Shown piece after piece: positions 35,196 through 47,810 of a DNA stretch of 64,000 bases; positions within the stretch are counted from its first letter, which is position 1; each line of letters starts with the position of its first letter. Under the pieces are notes generated by a model, which saw only the letters and a program-made list of their open reading frames with translations, made no database searches and had not been told where the DNA came from. The position numbers were made by a program, and so were the translations under genes. The stretch covers positions 181,481,741 through 181,545,740 of the forward strand of contig CM041465.1 in assembly GCA_023213395.1 (NCBI GenBank), in the 5' to 3' direction. Origin of the DNA: Cycas panzhihuaensis (taxonomy: Eukaryota; Cycadophyta).

Positions 35196-38100
35196 TGTTT
35201 CCCAGATACCGTGAATGGGTTCTTGGCAAGTCGACTCAGGTAAGTATAGGTATGTTTCTAGCCTTTGTCTTTGTTACTCCTATAGAAAGGTAAACAAAAG
35301 TATCATTTTTCTGCATGGTTGACTGACGCATTTGAGTGATCATCTTGCATCCGTTGTTTGATCATATTGCTTGATACTCTTTCGGCTTATGACGATCTGT
35401 GGGACATGCATCCCCATGGCCCTCCACAACACTCCTATGCACCTCCATGTTGTCTCAAGCATCACTAAGCCTGTGTGATCCGTTCACATCTTCTTTGCCA
35501 CATCGCAGCCCTTAACGCCTCGCTAAGTGTGATTGGTACATCTCTATGGCGATTCTGGGTTTCTTGGGAACCCCTCGCTCGATACCCCATCTGGCTTAGG
35601 TCATCCTCTCCATATGACTATCCCCAACCACTTAGACAGAGGGTCAACCCCTCCTAAGCTTGGGGTACCCTCATTTAGGGCTCCTAGGCACCCTTTTCTT
35701 GTCCTATTTTACCTCTGTCACTGCACCGAATCAAATGTCATGGTACCATAGTAAACTTTGTGGTACCGCAAAGTTTGCCGCGGGACAACTGTATAATTTT
35801 TTTTTTTTTTTTTTTTGCTGTGAAAATTTTCGTTTTTTTTTGCGAATTTGCCATATGGCTTAGACATCCCTTGACTCCTAACCTTACCCTAATCGCCCAT
35901 TCAAGCTAGGTTCAGGTATAAAGCCCAAAAGAACCTCATTTTCTATTTTTTCTTCCACCTACTCTCCTCTCTTCTCATTATTTCACAGGCAGTTTTTTAC
36001 AGGAACGCCCTGCAACATCCGAGTTCCTTGTGTTCCAGCTTGAGATCCGCCCTCTCCAGCTTGGATCTGCAGTAGTAGACTCATCAACAAGCTTCCTCAA
36101 GGAAGGATTCACTCCAAGTTTTGCCTCCACCTCCTTTCAACAAGTTTCAATAATTTTGTTTCCAAGTTCCATTTCTCTTCCAAGGATCTACCTGTAAGCA
36201 CCATAGATCTGCTATTTTCTGCCAGTTTCTCATGCAAACCTGTCTCTAATCCAACTCAACATGTATTATCTCATGTTTGTTCCATTTTGTTCCTTTTAAA
36301 CTTTCTTAAAAGAGGTTAGATCATTTGAAATATCTTTCTTTTCTCCAGTTTTCTAATACATACGAGAGGCAAAATCCCTCTGTTCTTTTCTTTCTATCCA
36401 CATCATCTTCCTGCCCTCTCCTGGTTTCTCCAAGGAGGCTATGGGGAGAGGACCTCAAAGAGTGAGAAAAATGAGCCAGGGCGGGTTCCGTACCCAACTA
36501 GGCCTACTCCTCAAGGGCAACCCCCTTCTCCTCTTTCCTCTCCTCCACTCATGTCTTCCTTGAGTTGCCACGGAGCTTCCGGAAATAGGTCAGCGTTGGA
36601 TATCAACGTATGCAGCCCCTTGCTGTGCTATTTCCAAGCCTGAGTGCCTTGCTTGGGCGGATTTTCCAGCCCCGAGTAGTGTCTCATATCCGCCTTGGGT
36701 CTTGGCTTAATCTAGGTTACAAATCGCTGCATATAGCAACACTTGCAACATAAACGATATTTGCAAACCTCATGTTGTTTGTCTCTCTTATTATTTGCTG
36801 CCATTAGGCCATCCCAACCTACTATTTCATGTGCTTAGAGGCACCGTGGAGGTGCACTTGTTGGAGGGTTAGCCATTCCGAAGCTAACCGAATGTATCCC
36901 TTGTCTTGTGTTGTTGGCTTTGAGGAGATTTGGAGTTGTTCTCTGGTTGGAAGTTTGCTTGACTTGAAGTGCTTTAACTTACAATATTCTTAGCATTTTA
37001 CAGCTACATATATATATTTGTTTACTTGGCACTCTAGTAGCACCTTGGAAAATGGGAGAAAACCTTTGTGATTGCAAGTTTGCCACGTCATTCGCGGAGA
37101 AGGATAAACCATTACAATCTGGGTATGTTTCTTTGCTTTCCCTTTCCTTGGTCATTTCAATTTTTAGCATAGTTCATTTTCCTTTGTCTTTTTTGCTTCC
37201 TTCTTTTTGCTTCGGGAGAAGGTAAGGAAGCCCCTACGCTGCCCGTGCGTTGGGAGAAGGAAAAGAAGAAGCGGGTGCGGCACAAGACAGTGACTTCGTT
37301 TCAGCTGCATCATTTTCTAAGTACATCGCCTCCTTTTTGTAGACATTTTCTCTGCTTATCTTTTAGGTTTGTGTGTTTGCATGATAAGAATATTAAGGGA
37401 AAATGATAAAAGGAAACTAATTTATACCATTTATTTATATATGCATACTAGCTTACACTCTAAGAAAGAGTACAAGATAGGAGATATCCCCTTCCTCTTT
37501 CCGTATGATTGCATACAATCTACTAGGATTTGCATCCTTAGCATGCATCTTGTGTGTTACATTGGTTTGCCTCTCTTGTCCCATTTCTCTTTGTTTAAAG
37601 TGAAAAGAGAGCGATGATTTATGTTAGAGAGGAAACATATTTGTTGTCTTTCATATATATATCTCTTTTATCTCTTATTTGTATACATAACTGACTAGGC
37701 ACCATGTCACTATTGCACATAGAAGGTATACTCCTTCATACATAGGACGGTGGGAACTACTTCTGCCATCGTCCTTTGCTCCCCTAAAACTCACTTTAGG
37801 TGAGTTAGCTCAAGGAGGATTCATCCTCTAAGACCTCCTCCTCTAACCCCATCACATTCATATCAACTTAATAATCTCAACACCCTTCCGCCTAGGGTTG
37901 GTCTCGTGCGTAAGGTGGTTACCCAACACCATATTTATGAGCGTGTACCTCCCACGCCACTTACCTATACACATCATATCGATATCCTTTCATCATCCAT
38001 GAGGATTCGTTTCCTCGTTAGGTCTTGCCATTCCCTTCTGGCCATCTAAGGGCGGGAAAACCTGCATTTGAGGTTACTTAGGAAACTGAGGATATTCCTT

Positions 38101-38306
38101 GCTTACACTATCCCAAAACCAAAACTAAGTTACCTAGAGGGAAGTTGTGCGCCATTCGTGGGACTCAAACCTGCATTTCGACGCACGGACGCTCTGTACG
38201 GGTGTTTCCCTTCACTTGTAGGATTGACTCTTTGTTCCAGAGCCTTCTGTTGACCGACCTAGTCCTAACTAGGTGTAGTTACTATCTCATAGATGGGATT
38301 CTACCA
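35196..38306 (+). repeat. 3' LTR of giant-LTR gypsy element
   Basis: A 3111-bp partner of 23212-26294. It ends gattctacca. A poly-T run of about 20 (35800-35816) is present only here and may account for some of the length difference. A tataaag motif is conserved at 35917-35923. Confidence 0.88.
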
Positions 38307-38984
38307 GTGTTACTTGTACTTGCATACATCATCTTCTTTTTTTAATTTATATACCAAATTCTACAAACACCATTTTATGAAATGTAACAAAAATATTGGT
38401 TAACTACCAATTTGCAATTACTAGGGAAATTATTTTGTGGTTTGCATTTGACATGTAAAACAACATTTAAATGACAATGTGGACATTGAATTCCAACCTT
38501 ACATCCAACTATAATAATTGTCACTAAGATGACATTGTTAGAGTACATTGAATTTGTTGTCATAAACAGTTCATTAATGGTGAAGGATTTTGAGATTGTT
38601 ATCATTTTAAACATTCTTAACTTCAATTGAGAATTAAGTTTTCTACTCTTAACATATTCGTTAACTAATTTTTTCCTTGGGGTCACCTCTCTTCAATAAA
38701 TTTAATACACTCACAAATATACACATATACATACATATGTTCAAATGATGTTTAATCTCCATAATAAATGGATTAATGGTTTTGTTTCTAGAAATTACAC
38801 TTATAACTTATCTATTCAATTTGTTGTAACTCTTTGTTAAAATCTCATTTATGCATCTACATACACCTCATAAGTTTCAATGTTTCTACAAATTTTTAAT
38901 TTGTGAAGGTTGTATTTATATGAACGCATTCATATGAATAAAAATAAAGACATGAAAACATGATTTAAATTTCTACAAATTTTT
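38307..38984. other. AT-rich non-coding region
   Basis: No gene seen. The - strand ORF at 38375-38686 has no recognisable domain. The first five bases (gtgtt) are the probable right target copy of the giant-LTR element. Confidence 0.55.
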
Positions 38985-38986
38985 GC

Positions 38987-39335
38987 GCCGATAGGCGCCC
39001 TCAGATGACTTCGGCGAGGGAGTGGGGAGTGCAGCTTCAACCCTCCCACTTTACTCCCATATATTCTATTTATTAATTTAAAAAAAAAAAAACCCACAAA
39101 CTGCCAGCTCTGTCGTGCAGTCCTGCCAAGTGTCGAAGATTCTTAACGTTCTCCCTAATAATTTTGCGCTATCTCCTGCACTTACCTATCGATAGAACCA
39201 CGAGACTGCCGAAAGAAACGTAGAAAAACCCAGAGGCAGGGGGGGCGGTCATAACTGAGGTTGCACTGACAGTCCCCGTCTTCTCCAATGGAGGGTGCCT
39301 ATCGGCTCGCAGACTGTTCAGTCTGCTCTAGTTAC
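38987..39335. repeat. Inverted-repeat element family, member 3
   Basis: gccgataggcgccctc (38987-39002) is inverted at 39291-39306 (gagggtgcctatcggc) with 15 of 16 matches, spanning 320 bp. To the right is cagactgttcagtctgctct agtt (39311-39332), the outer motif shared with members at 21356 and 22440. It is the best-preserved member. The element ends about 250 bp downstream of the pseudogene below. Confidence 0.72.
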
Positions 39336-39578
39336 CTAACAATCTTCTAACTACACACAATCACCCAAAACATGGATAATACACCATGTGTGCCAATAAA
39401 AACCAAACGCCCTCTCTCAATCCCCACCATGCTTCTGGCGGTTATGCATTTTCGTTCGCGCTTCTTAGAGGAGGAGGAAGCATCGAATTGAGTAGGGTCA
39501 GATAAAAGGACCTTAACAAAAGGGTACCTCCAACAAGAACACCTCTCTGTCCTAACTTTTGGGGACGAGGGTATGGTT
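39336..39578. other. 3' flank of the strictosidine-synthase-like pseudogene
   Basis: This is the downstream region on the - strand. No polyadenylation signal could be identified with confidence. Confidence 0.4.
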
Positions 39579-41194
39579 TTAGACAGTAACTTTGCTCAAA
39601 TGCAGTCAACCAAGGAAGTTGTTATGCAGGTTCCCCAAGTACAGATAATCTCCCGACTCCATAGCCGATGTTACAAATGACAAAACCTTCCCATCTGGAT
39701 CTTCCAAGCTTCTAATGCCGTCCTCCCCTACTTTGAGCACCCACCCACTTCAGCAACTCGGGATACTCTACAAATACCCGCTTCAGAAATGGGTGTCTGC
39801 ACACAAATTCCAGCTTCCCCGACCGTATCTGTTCAATACGTAAATAATTCAATTCAGTTACCGAGTTTTCTTATAATTTTATATTAACAAAAAATTAAAT
39901 AAATGATATACATATAGCTTATTATGAGTACTCACAGGTATAAGCGCTATCCAAAATTACCCATCGCCAGCAAGATGTACGTTGTGAGGACCCAAGGGCA
40001 AATTGTCGATGAAGACCTCAGTTTCTCCAGTCTTATCCCCTTTTAACCAGTGCTTCAAGCACCTGAATCTGTGGATGATGGGACCGTGGATGATGGGACC
40101 GTCTGATTAGTTTCTAGTATCGAACAAGCAGACCAATTTGGGGGTGGGGGAACGGAAAAATCAAATAAGAAGGTGTGCATGATAAGGAAATCAATTTCCT
40201 CGTTTTCTCACAGACAACGAGGAAATCTTGGTCGGACGAAAGGGCAACGCCATTCGCAAAGGCAAGCTTGTCCAGCAAAATGCTGGTCGTTCCAGTTGTG
40301 GGATCATATTTCAGAAGACGACCGTGGGCTTTTGCTTCAAGAACATCCAATTCCCATTGCTCGTACCCCAACTCGGTGCTCACATCGGAAAAATATATGG
40401 TGCCATCGGTAGCCTCCACCACTGCATCCGCAAACCTGCACGGCAATATCTCTGTAGCTTCATATATTCCATTCCTATCCGATCACATTCCTTCGTTAAC
40501 CTTAAATTCCAGTACATGAGCTGCAATATACATTTATACGAGGAATGGGTATTTGATTTAATCAACCTGATTTTAGTTCCTTCGATTGCAGAGGCCAAAA
40601 CGGAGATCTCTTCGTCGCCGACGCTCAGCAGACCCTGCAGGACTTCGTAATGTTGTATGAAATAATTTATTTGGTTCTCATGGATTTGGATTTATTAAAA
40701 CCGAGAACCGCAAACCTGGGTGGGTTCACAAACAAGGACTTCTCCGCCCTTGGCAACTGTCAGTCCCAGAGGAGTTCCACCGATTGTCTTCCAGTTCTCC
40801 CAGGATCCATTCCCATGCATTCGTTTAATCCACCCATCTTGAGTGGTGACATAAATAACCCCCTGTGCGTCCACCGCCACGTCTTCTGGTCTATCAACGA
40901 TGCCTTCTCCCAATTTCTCCGCACTCTGAACCCGAAAAAAAAAAAGAAAGAAAAAAAATCCACCTAAGAAACCCAGAATGGGAAAAAAATGATTTGAACA
41001 TGAAAAATTGCCCGTTTTACCTGTAAGACAGTGTTGACAGCATAGGGTCCTTCCGGCTTAGGGGAGGGCGGCAGCAAGAGTGGGTCTGGAGAAATCGGGG
41101 ACATCATTAAAATGTGGAGGAACAGAGCCACCAAGGGAACTGCTATAATGGCTGCAGCCAACGGACCGCTGTTAGAACGAGGTGGGGAATCCAT
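39579..41194 (-). pseudogene. Strictosidine-synthase-like pseudogene, six exons
   Basis: Exons on the - strand: 41194-41021, 40925-40716, 40634-40567, 40435-40199, 40068-39936 and 39828-39579. Exon 1 encodes a short N terminus with one membrane segment (PLAAAIIAVPLVALFLHIL). Exon 2 has EGIVDRPEDVAVDAQGVIYV and GWIKRMHGNGSWENWKTIGG. Exons 3-4 give GLLSVGDEEI, FADAVVEATDGTIYFSDVST, EAKAHGRLLKYDPTTGTTSI and LAFANGVALSSDQDFLVVCE. Exon 5 has RCLKHWLKGDKTGETEVFID, then a stop where Ser is usual (GDG*FWIALIP). Exon 6 (SGKLEFVCRHPFLKRVFVEY...) has a frameshift near 39700 and a stop before LHLSK. The intron phases fit all the way. The donor after exon 4 reads GA, not GT. Members of this family are six-bladed beta-propellers resembling strictosidine synthase and adipocyte membrane-associated protein; most lack the alkaloid reaction. 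Broken at three or more places, so a pseudogene unless sequencing errors explain it. Confidence 0.85.
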
Positions 41195-42689
41195 TAATGG
41201 GTTATCTTCTTTGCACAGAGTCACTGCTGCTCGAATGTCTTGGTGTTGCAGATTGATCGGCGTGGTGTCGGTGTGCAGGGTGTTCCTCCAAAAAAACCAA
41301 TTGGGATACGGAAATTGCAGTACTTTGGACGTGGGGACGAACCTCGACCATCGACTGGGGGAAAGGCCAGAGAAACTTATCCTTACAGAGTCTCCCTAAG
41401 ATGTCTTGGTTAAACCGTGTCACCAGTAGAGACGTAAAGTAGAAATGTAGGACATCCAAACTACCGCCATGTTAAAAGGGAGACTTCACCATAATTGTAG
41501 AATCGTACCACCATTGGTACATTATTCTATACACAAAACGAGTTTCAAATTCTTAAGAGAACCTCTTGTCAAGCCTCACAAGAGAGACGTTTATTAATTA
41601 TTACAATATCGTCAATGTCACTCGAGGTTATTTTAATAAAGCTAGAGCGCATCCATTGAACTTAGTTGTCATGGTTGTCTTGTATCTATCTATCGTAAGG
41701 CATCACTATAAATGCGACTTAATGTTGACTTGTCAAGGCTACCCATCGTTAAAAAAAAAAGGATACTATGTAATTTGATTTTGATAATTTCCATATAATT
41801 ATAAAGGAGTATGAAGTTATACGAATAATTAAACAAATATGAATGCATGATGACTCTCTTATAAATACTTTTTGTAAATCTAATTTGATAATTTTTATGT
41901 AATCATGTTATCAATATTTTCTAATCAATTGAGAGGTAGGCTATGTTAAGAAAATATATATTTGAGATTTTAATTATGGGTCCCACAATTTAGTAATAAA
42001 TAATATAAAAGAAAAGAAGAGAAGGTAAGATATATACCTTACAAGTACTAACTTTTTATCTCATAGACTTAGAGTTATTTGTTCAAGGTATAGTTTTATT
42101 TTGTCTCCAAGTTTTAATTATCTACAAACATAAAGCAAGTTATTATAATGTACAAATAGCACTTATTTTCTTTATTAGGGTTAGTTATGTTGCCTAACTT
42201 ATACAATAAGTAAATATTCTATAATAGATAATAACACAATATTCATGAATAGATAAGTATAAATAGAATTGAAGTTAATGGTTGAGTAGCCATATTTTAA
42301 TCAAGAATAAATGTTTATATGCAAAAAGCATGCAAATTACAAATAAGCTTATTTTAACCACTTGTAAACAGTGTTAATGTCACATAAATGGAGAGCTTTC
42401 CCCTTTAGATATAATGGCTAATTATAAAATAGACACTTATGTGTAGTCGCAAGTTCTCTTCACATATATCTCTTTCCTTTGAGGGATATAATTCATCTAA
42501 AAGTGTGGTTTCCTTAGATAGGACAACTATGCTTCAATATTTTGATTGAAACAAGCTATTGTAACCTCCTCAAAAGGTTTCAACAAAATAAAAAAGTCAT
42601 TAAAGAGATAAAATTAGATCTAAGACACATTCTTCTTCTTCTTCCTCCTCTTATTCTTGAAATCTCCTTCTTTAGAAAAAGGTACTAAG
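41195..42689. other. Upstream flank and intergenic region
   Basis: 41195-41500 is the likely 5' UTR and promoter side of the pseudogene; the overlapping ORFs are shadows. No convincing TATA box was seen. From 41500 to 42689 there is only AT-rich DNA, with a short cttcttcttcttcctcctc run near 42628. Confidence 0.5.
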
Positions 42690-42694
42690 CCACA

Positions 42695-43000
42695 TGGTTA
42701 ATGTTAGATGTGGATTAATTAATACAAAATAAAAATCTACAAATATTTCGAAGGGTTACAACCATTAAGGTTAGATGTACTATTTGGGGAATTATAAATG
42801 ACTTTAGAGTTTGTTATAAAATCATTCAAGTATTATCAATGTGATCTATTGATCTTTTATAGTGGATTTTTTCCCAAAAGGGTTTCCTATATAACACCCA
42901 TCTATTATGTACATATGCTCTTTGATGATTACTTGTTATGTATGATAATGATCATGTAGTTTAGAATACATACATGTTTCATGTTTCTTCATATGGTATT
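42695..43000 (+). repeat. Copia LTR-like fragment (family shared with 55.2 and 56.4 kb)
   Basis: ggttaatgttagatgtggattaat through catgtttcttcatatggtatt aligns by eye with 56370-56660. It ends at tggtatta (42994), a PBS-like string, suggesting the right end of a 5' LTR of a + strand element. No coding sequence follows, because the next element starts at 43165. Confidence 0.65.
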
Positions 43001-43159
43001 AAGGTTGAATATATGTACATAGTTAAGACTATGGTTAGGTGGAGGTGATAAGATCGAAGGCTGCTTGGTAACACTAGTGGGAGCCCTATTTGTAGCAATT
43101 TTAATCTTCTATGACAATTAAAAGAATGACACAAATATGTAATGGTGATTAAGGAGGTC

Positions 43160-43164
43160 AAATT
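43160..43164. repeat. Target site duplication, left (aaatt)
   Basis: Identical to 53490-53494 across the whole 10.3 kb element. Confidence 0.9.
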
Positions 43165-43495
43165 TGAAGGTTTGTAAAATGGAGACAAAGCAGAGCAGAT
43201 ATAAAAATAATCAAGTCATTGTATTGAAAGAGCATAAATAAAGTATTATAATCAATCCATTGTAGAGAGCATATATAACTTTTCAAAAGAATGTGGTGTC
43301 AAAAGACACCAAGGTTTATCAACATAGTAAAGATATAGTTTGAGGGAGGAGAGAAACCTCCTCAACCTCTAAAATTTAAAATATAATAAAATAATACTTA
43401 ACTAAAGTAACTTTAACCTTACCTTACTTACTTTCATATGTGTGCACTCACATGTATAAATGGTGGGAGTGGGGTGATGAATATTAACCTCAACA
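43165..43495 (-). repeat. 3' LTR of copia element B
   Basis: 331 bp starting tgaaggtttgtaaaatgg and ending cctcaaca. It is followed on the right by the purine tract, read on the - strand as AAAGGGGAGAA. Confidence 0.93.
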
Positions 43496-43508
43496 TTCTC
43501 CCCTTTAA
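43496..43508 (-). other. Polypurine tract of copia element B
   Basis: On the - strand it reads ATTAAAGGGGAGAA just before the LTR. Confidence 0.8.
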
Positions 43509-43514
43509 TGGCCA

Positions 43515-44231
43515 TCACAAACATCTTTGTCTTCTCTTTAAACTTATGAAACTTGAACTTGAAAAAAACTTAAAAAAAAAAACTTTGAATATCTGTCCTT
43601 TAGCTTGATCATCATCAACTCGTCTCATTCTTTCAGTAATGTGTGTCTCTTTAATATTGAGTAGTTCAAATGAAGTCCAAGTAGGTGTAGCTTGATTTGA
43701 ATGAAGATGAATGGCTGTAACTTTAATTTGATCTCCTAGAACTTTGACTTTATCTTCTGAAATCTTTGTTTTGTGAGTAACTATCATATCATAAAGTTTT
43801 TCCCCCTCAAATAAAGGATCAACTTCACGTGCAACAAGGTGGTCGTTCATTTGACTTGAATTCTCTTCCTTGATCTTTCTCTTACAAACAACCTAGTTTA
43901 ACATCTGTCTCACATGCTCAACAATATCAATGCTAAATTGAGTTACATTGAGGGTTTCTTCCCCATAAATAGAATATAAGGTATTCCATATGGATTTGGA
44001 GGTTGTTATTTCATAAACTCTAGTAAAAACATTATTATATATAGTGCAAAATAATATAGCTAAGGCTTCATTATCTTTTTTTATGTCTTCTTTATTATTA
44101 AGGTCATATCCATCTTGTAAAAATCTCTTAAGATCATTTTTGATAAAGTAAGTTTGCATTGTTTTATACCATTATGAAAAATCATGGCCATCAAATATAG
44201 GGAATCGTATTTTATTTAGATTGATTGTCAT
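43515..44231 (-). pseudogene. Gag fragment of copia element B
   Basis: An ATG at 44231 starts MTINLNKIRFPIFDGHDFS, then a stop, then W..TMQTYFIKNDLKRFLQDG, KKDNEALAILFCTIYNNVFT and SKSIWNTLYSIYGEETL. A second segment (43850-43515) gives MNDHLVAREVDPLFEGEKLY and a Lys-rich tail ending at the purine tract. The Gag similarity to copia A (KKDNEALALIFCT) is clear. At about 240 residues it lacks zinc knuckle and everything after it. Whether the C-terminal part is still Gag is unclear. Confidence 0.75.
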
Positions 44232-44840
44232 TTGTATAGAAAACTTTACTATATAATCGAAAAGAATATGCTTTTCAAGTAGACAAATCCTTAACTGAGT
44301 TCAATACTAAGGCAAGTAGATGATAAAAATATTCTAAAAGAATATAATCTAATATTAATAAGTTATCAATGATGTGGTCTTGCCAATAATTTCCAAGAAA
44401 AAGATGTAATACCCTTAAAAATGCCCTTAAAAATAAAATGAAATGAAATATTCCTTTGAAGTAAAGTGCACTTTATGCAACCTTAAGTATAATAATGAAT
44501 CAATGATGCTTTTACCAAGTGAATTTTTTATACTTCTCAACAAAATATGTGCCTTTAGAAGGAATCAAAGAACTTAATAAATCAATAAACTTATAATATA
44601 TAATTTTAAATACACTTTAAAATATAATGATTATATGAGCAAATTTGGAAAGTAACTAAGATCTTTTAAACATGTAGATCTAAAATAAGACTTTGTGATG
44701 ATGAACAAATAAAAAAATTTTAAGCTTTTGATTTTCAAATGAATAAACACAAACTTGAGCAAGAAAATGACCTTATTTTTCAATGCAAGATTAATAACTA
44801 TTTCGTTTGTCTATGATGAAAATATATGATGCAAGAAATC

Positions 44841-44842
<2 letters not shown>

Positions 44843-44907
<65 letters not shown>
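44843..44907. repeat. (TA)n microsatellite
   Basis: About 32 uninterrupted TA units in the leader of element B. Confidence 0.95.
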
Positions 44908-44908
<1 letters not shown>

Positions 44909-45899
44909 TTTTAGAAAGATGAAAAATATGAAGAAGGCACTTCAAAAAAGTGAATTGTACCCATTTTAGGATGCCAAACTACTTAGCTTGTCATTTGCTT
45001 TAGATGTATGTGGTTGATTTTCTACTATAAATTAGCTTAAAAGAAGTTATATAAAAGTCAAATAAAAGCCTCAAATATATATTATGAATGATCAGTAAAA
45101 AATATAAAAGAAAAAACTTCTTAAAAGGTTAAAAGGACAAGCTTATTAGGATATATCGAATGCTCAAGTTGATCAGCTTCAAAGCTATACTAAACAATAC
45201 TAAATTAATATGAGATTATACCAATTTGAAGATCAATAAAATATTTGTTCAACGGATTTGACAATTTTGAGAATAGGTTCCTAAAAATCAAGATTTTAAT
45301 GCACAAATAATATGGTCCCTTTTTTGGGGCTTAACGGGAGCCTAAGGCTTAAATGATCATGAAATACTAGTGAAAACTTTATAAAACAATGTAAAATAAT
45401 AAAAAATAATTTAAAGAGTTGCTTAATATGCTTTGAGTTAATAAACTTGAGAAATAGTATATAAAAATGTTCAATAATGATAAACTAGGAGCTTGTATGT
45501 ACCTCAACTATGATAGCTTAGAGCACCTACAAAATAGACTTAAAATGAAATAAAAATAACTTAAAAATTTAGATCTCTAAACAATTTTTCACCAAAATTA
45601 GACGGTACTCAATTCTGAGCTATGAAGCTCAAGATATTAAAGAAACTGTTAAAAGTGTCATTCTAAGGTTAATAAAATAGGCAACACAAACAAGGTCAAC
45701 TTTGACCTACTCAAACCTGCAAGATAATTAGTCAAATTAAACAAAAAATACCTTAAAGAAGTAGTGCTCTAAATCAAAATTCCAACGAATCTTACAGTTT
45801 AGAAATTTGATTTTCAGTTGAGGAGATATAGCTAAAAATATAAGTAGTAATTTTTATGTAAATATGTTAAGAAACACTAAAGTATCACTTTTACCGATT

Positions 45900-45904
45900 A
45901 AAAT
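45900..45904. repeat. Target site duplication of copia C, left (aaaat)
   Basis: Identical to 50527-50531. Confidence 0.88.
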
Positions 45905-45918
45905 TGTTGAGATATAAT

Positions 45919-45919
<1 letters not shown>

Positions 45920-45978
<59 letters not shown>

Positions 45979-46134
45979 ACGCGCACACACTGCACTGCAC
46001 ACACACACGTACGCACACACACAATGCACGCACACACACACGTACCGCACACACACGCACACGCACGGACACACGCACGCGCACACACACACACGCACAC
46101 ACACACACACACACACACAGATCACACACGCACG

Positions 46135-46171
<37 letters not shown>

Positions 46172-46188
46172 CACACACACACACACAT
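45920..46188. repeat. CA-rich microsatellite block
   Basis: Mostly (CA)n with imperfect interruptions such as gtacgcgcacac, actgcactgcac and gtaccgcac. ORFs through it (poly Thr-His or Cys-Val) are repeat artefacts. Confidence 0.97.
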
Positions 46189-46295
46189 TATTATTGTTTA
46201 TTATTGCACCACGTACGGATGAATACATATATATATATATATGTATGTGTTGCATACATACACACATATATATATATATATGTATGTATACATAT

Positions 46296-46330
<35 letters not shown>

Positions 46331-46554
46331 CTAGATATATACATATATATATATATTCAGATATATACATACATATATATATATAGATATATACATACAT
46401 ATATATATATATATCCATACATACATATATACATATATATATATACATATATACATATACATATAGATATATACACACATATATATATATATATATACAT
46501 ACATATATATATATATACATACATTATTATAGATATATATATATATATATATTC

Positions 46555-46589
<35 letters not shown>

Positions 46590-46637
46590 TATATATATAC
46601 ATACACACATACACACACACACACACACACACATATT

Positions 46638-46688
<51 letters not shown>

Positions 46689-46718
46689 CACATATATAGA
46701 GATGAGTACATATATTAT

Positions 46719-46763
<45 letters not shown>

Positions 46764-47259
46764 ATATGCATGTATGTATATGTATGTATGCATATATTAT
46801 TATATACGTATATATATACATATATATCCATATATATACGACATATACGTATATATATATGTATATATATGTATATATATATGTATATATATATATACGA
46901 TATATACGATATATATATATATATACACATATATGTATATATACATATACGTGATATACGTATATACATATATATGTATATGTATACATGCACATATATG
47001 TATATATACATATATATATATATAGATATATATACATACATACATATATATGTATATATATATGCATATGTATATGTATACATACATACATATATATTTA
47101 TATATATATATATATAGACATATATATATATGTATGTATATATATATATGTATGTATATGTATGTATATATATATATACATATATGTATGTATGTATGTG
47201 TATATATGTATATATATATATATAGCGACACACACACATACATACATATATATATATCC

Positions 47260-47309
<50 letters not shown>

Positions 47310-47601
47310 CATAGATATATATATGTTATACATATAGACATACATATATATAGTTATTGCCACATACATACATATGTATATACATACACACATATGTATA
47401 TACATACATAGATATATATATATGTATGTATATACATATATACATATATATACATATGTATATACATATATATATATATATGTATATACACACACAGATA
47501 CACACACACATATATATATATATACAGATATATATACATATATTCATATATATATACATATATACATATATATATCTATATATGTATATGTATACGATAT
47601 G

Positions 47602-47643
<42 letters not shown>

Positions 47644-47688
47644 TATACATACATGCATATATATACATAGATATATATATATATATAT

Positions 47689-47728
<40 letters not shown>

Positions 47729-47771
47729 GCGGTGTGTGTGTGCGTGCGTGCGCAGAGTGTAAAAGCGCAGC

Positions 47772-47809
<38 letters not shown>

Positions 47810-47810
47810 T
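46189..47810. repeat. TA/TACA mosaic microsatellite block
   Basis: (TA)n broken by TACATA, TGTATG, CACACA and GATATA variants, with a short non-repeat piece at 46190-46225. All apparent long ORFs here are repeat-encoded Tyr/Ile/Cys strings. A GT-rich run with gtgcgtgcgtgcgcag lies at 47732-47758. Confidence 0.97.

Larger units (their letters stand above)
23212..38306 (+). mobile_element. Giant-LTR Ty3/gypsy element (15.1 kb, probably Tat lineage, non-autonomous)
   Basis: Direct repeats of about 3.1 kb (23212-26294 and 35196-38306) start tgtttc and end with a terminal TA/CA, and flank gag, protease and an RNase H on the + strand. A purine tract (taagggggcag) abuts the right LTR, and the flanks gcgct/gtgtt look like a decayed target duplication. 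I find no RT DD box and no integrase, so the element could not move alone. Between protease and RNase H is a - strand PMD reading frame with introns. Very long LTRs, an extra RNase H and an antisense ORF are features known from the plant Tat lineage, which is why I lean to that assignment. The LTRs have many substitutions and small indels. Confidence 0.85.
44232..45904 (-). other. Leader of copia element B, left part
   Basis: AT-rich non-coding sequence similar in places to the leader of copia A. The block ends in gattaaaat, the insertion site of copia C. It includes a perfect (TA)n run at 44843-44907. Confidence 0.7.

Noticed and set aside
40173-40650. + strand ORFs across the strictosidine-synthase-like exons
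   Set aside because: They are antisense shadows of exons 3-4; the - strand has the conserved motifs and splice sites.
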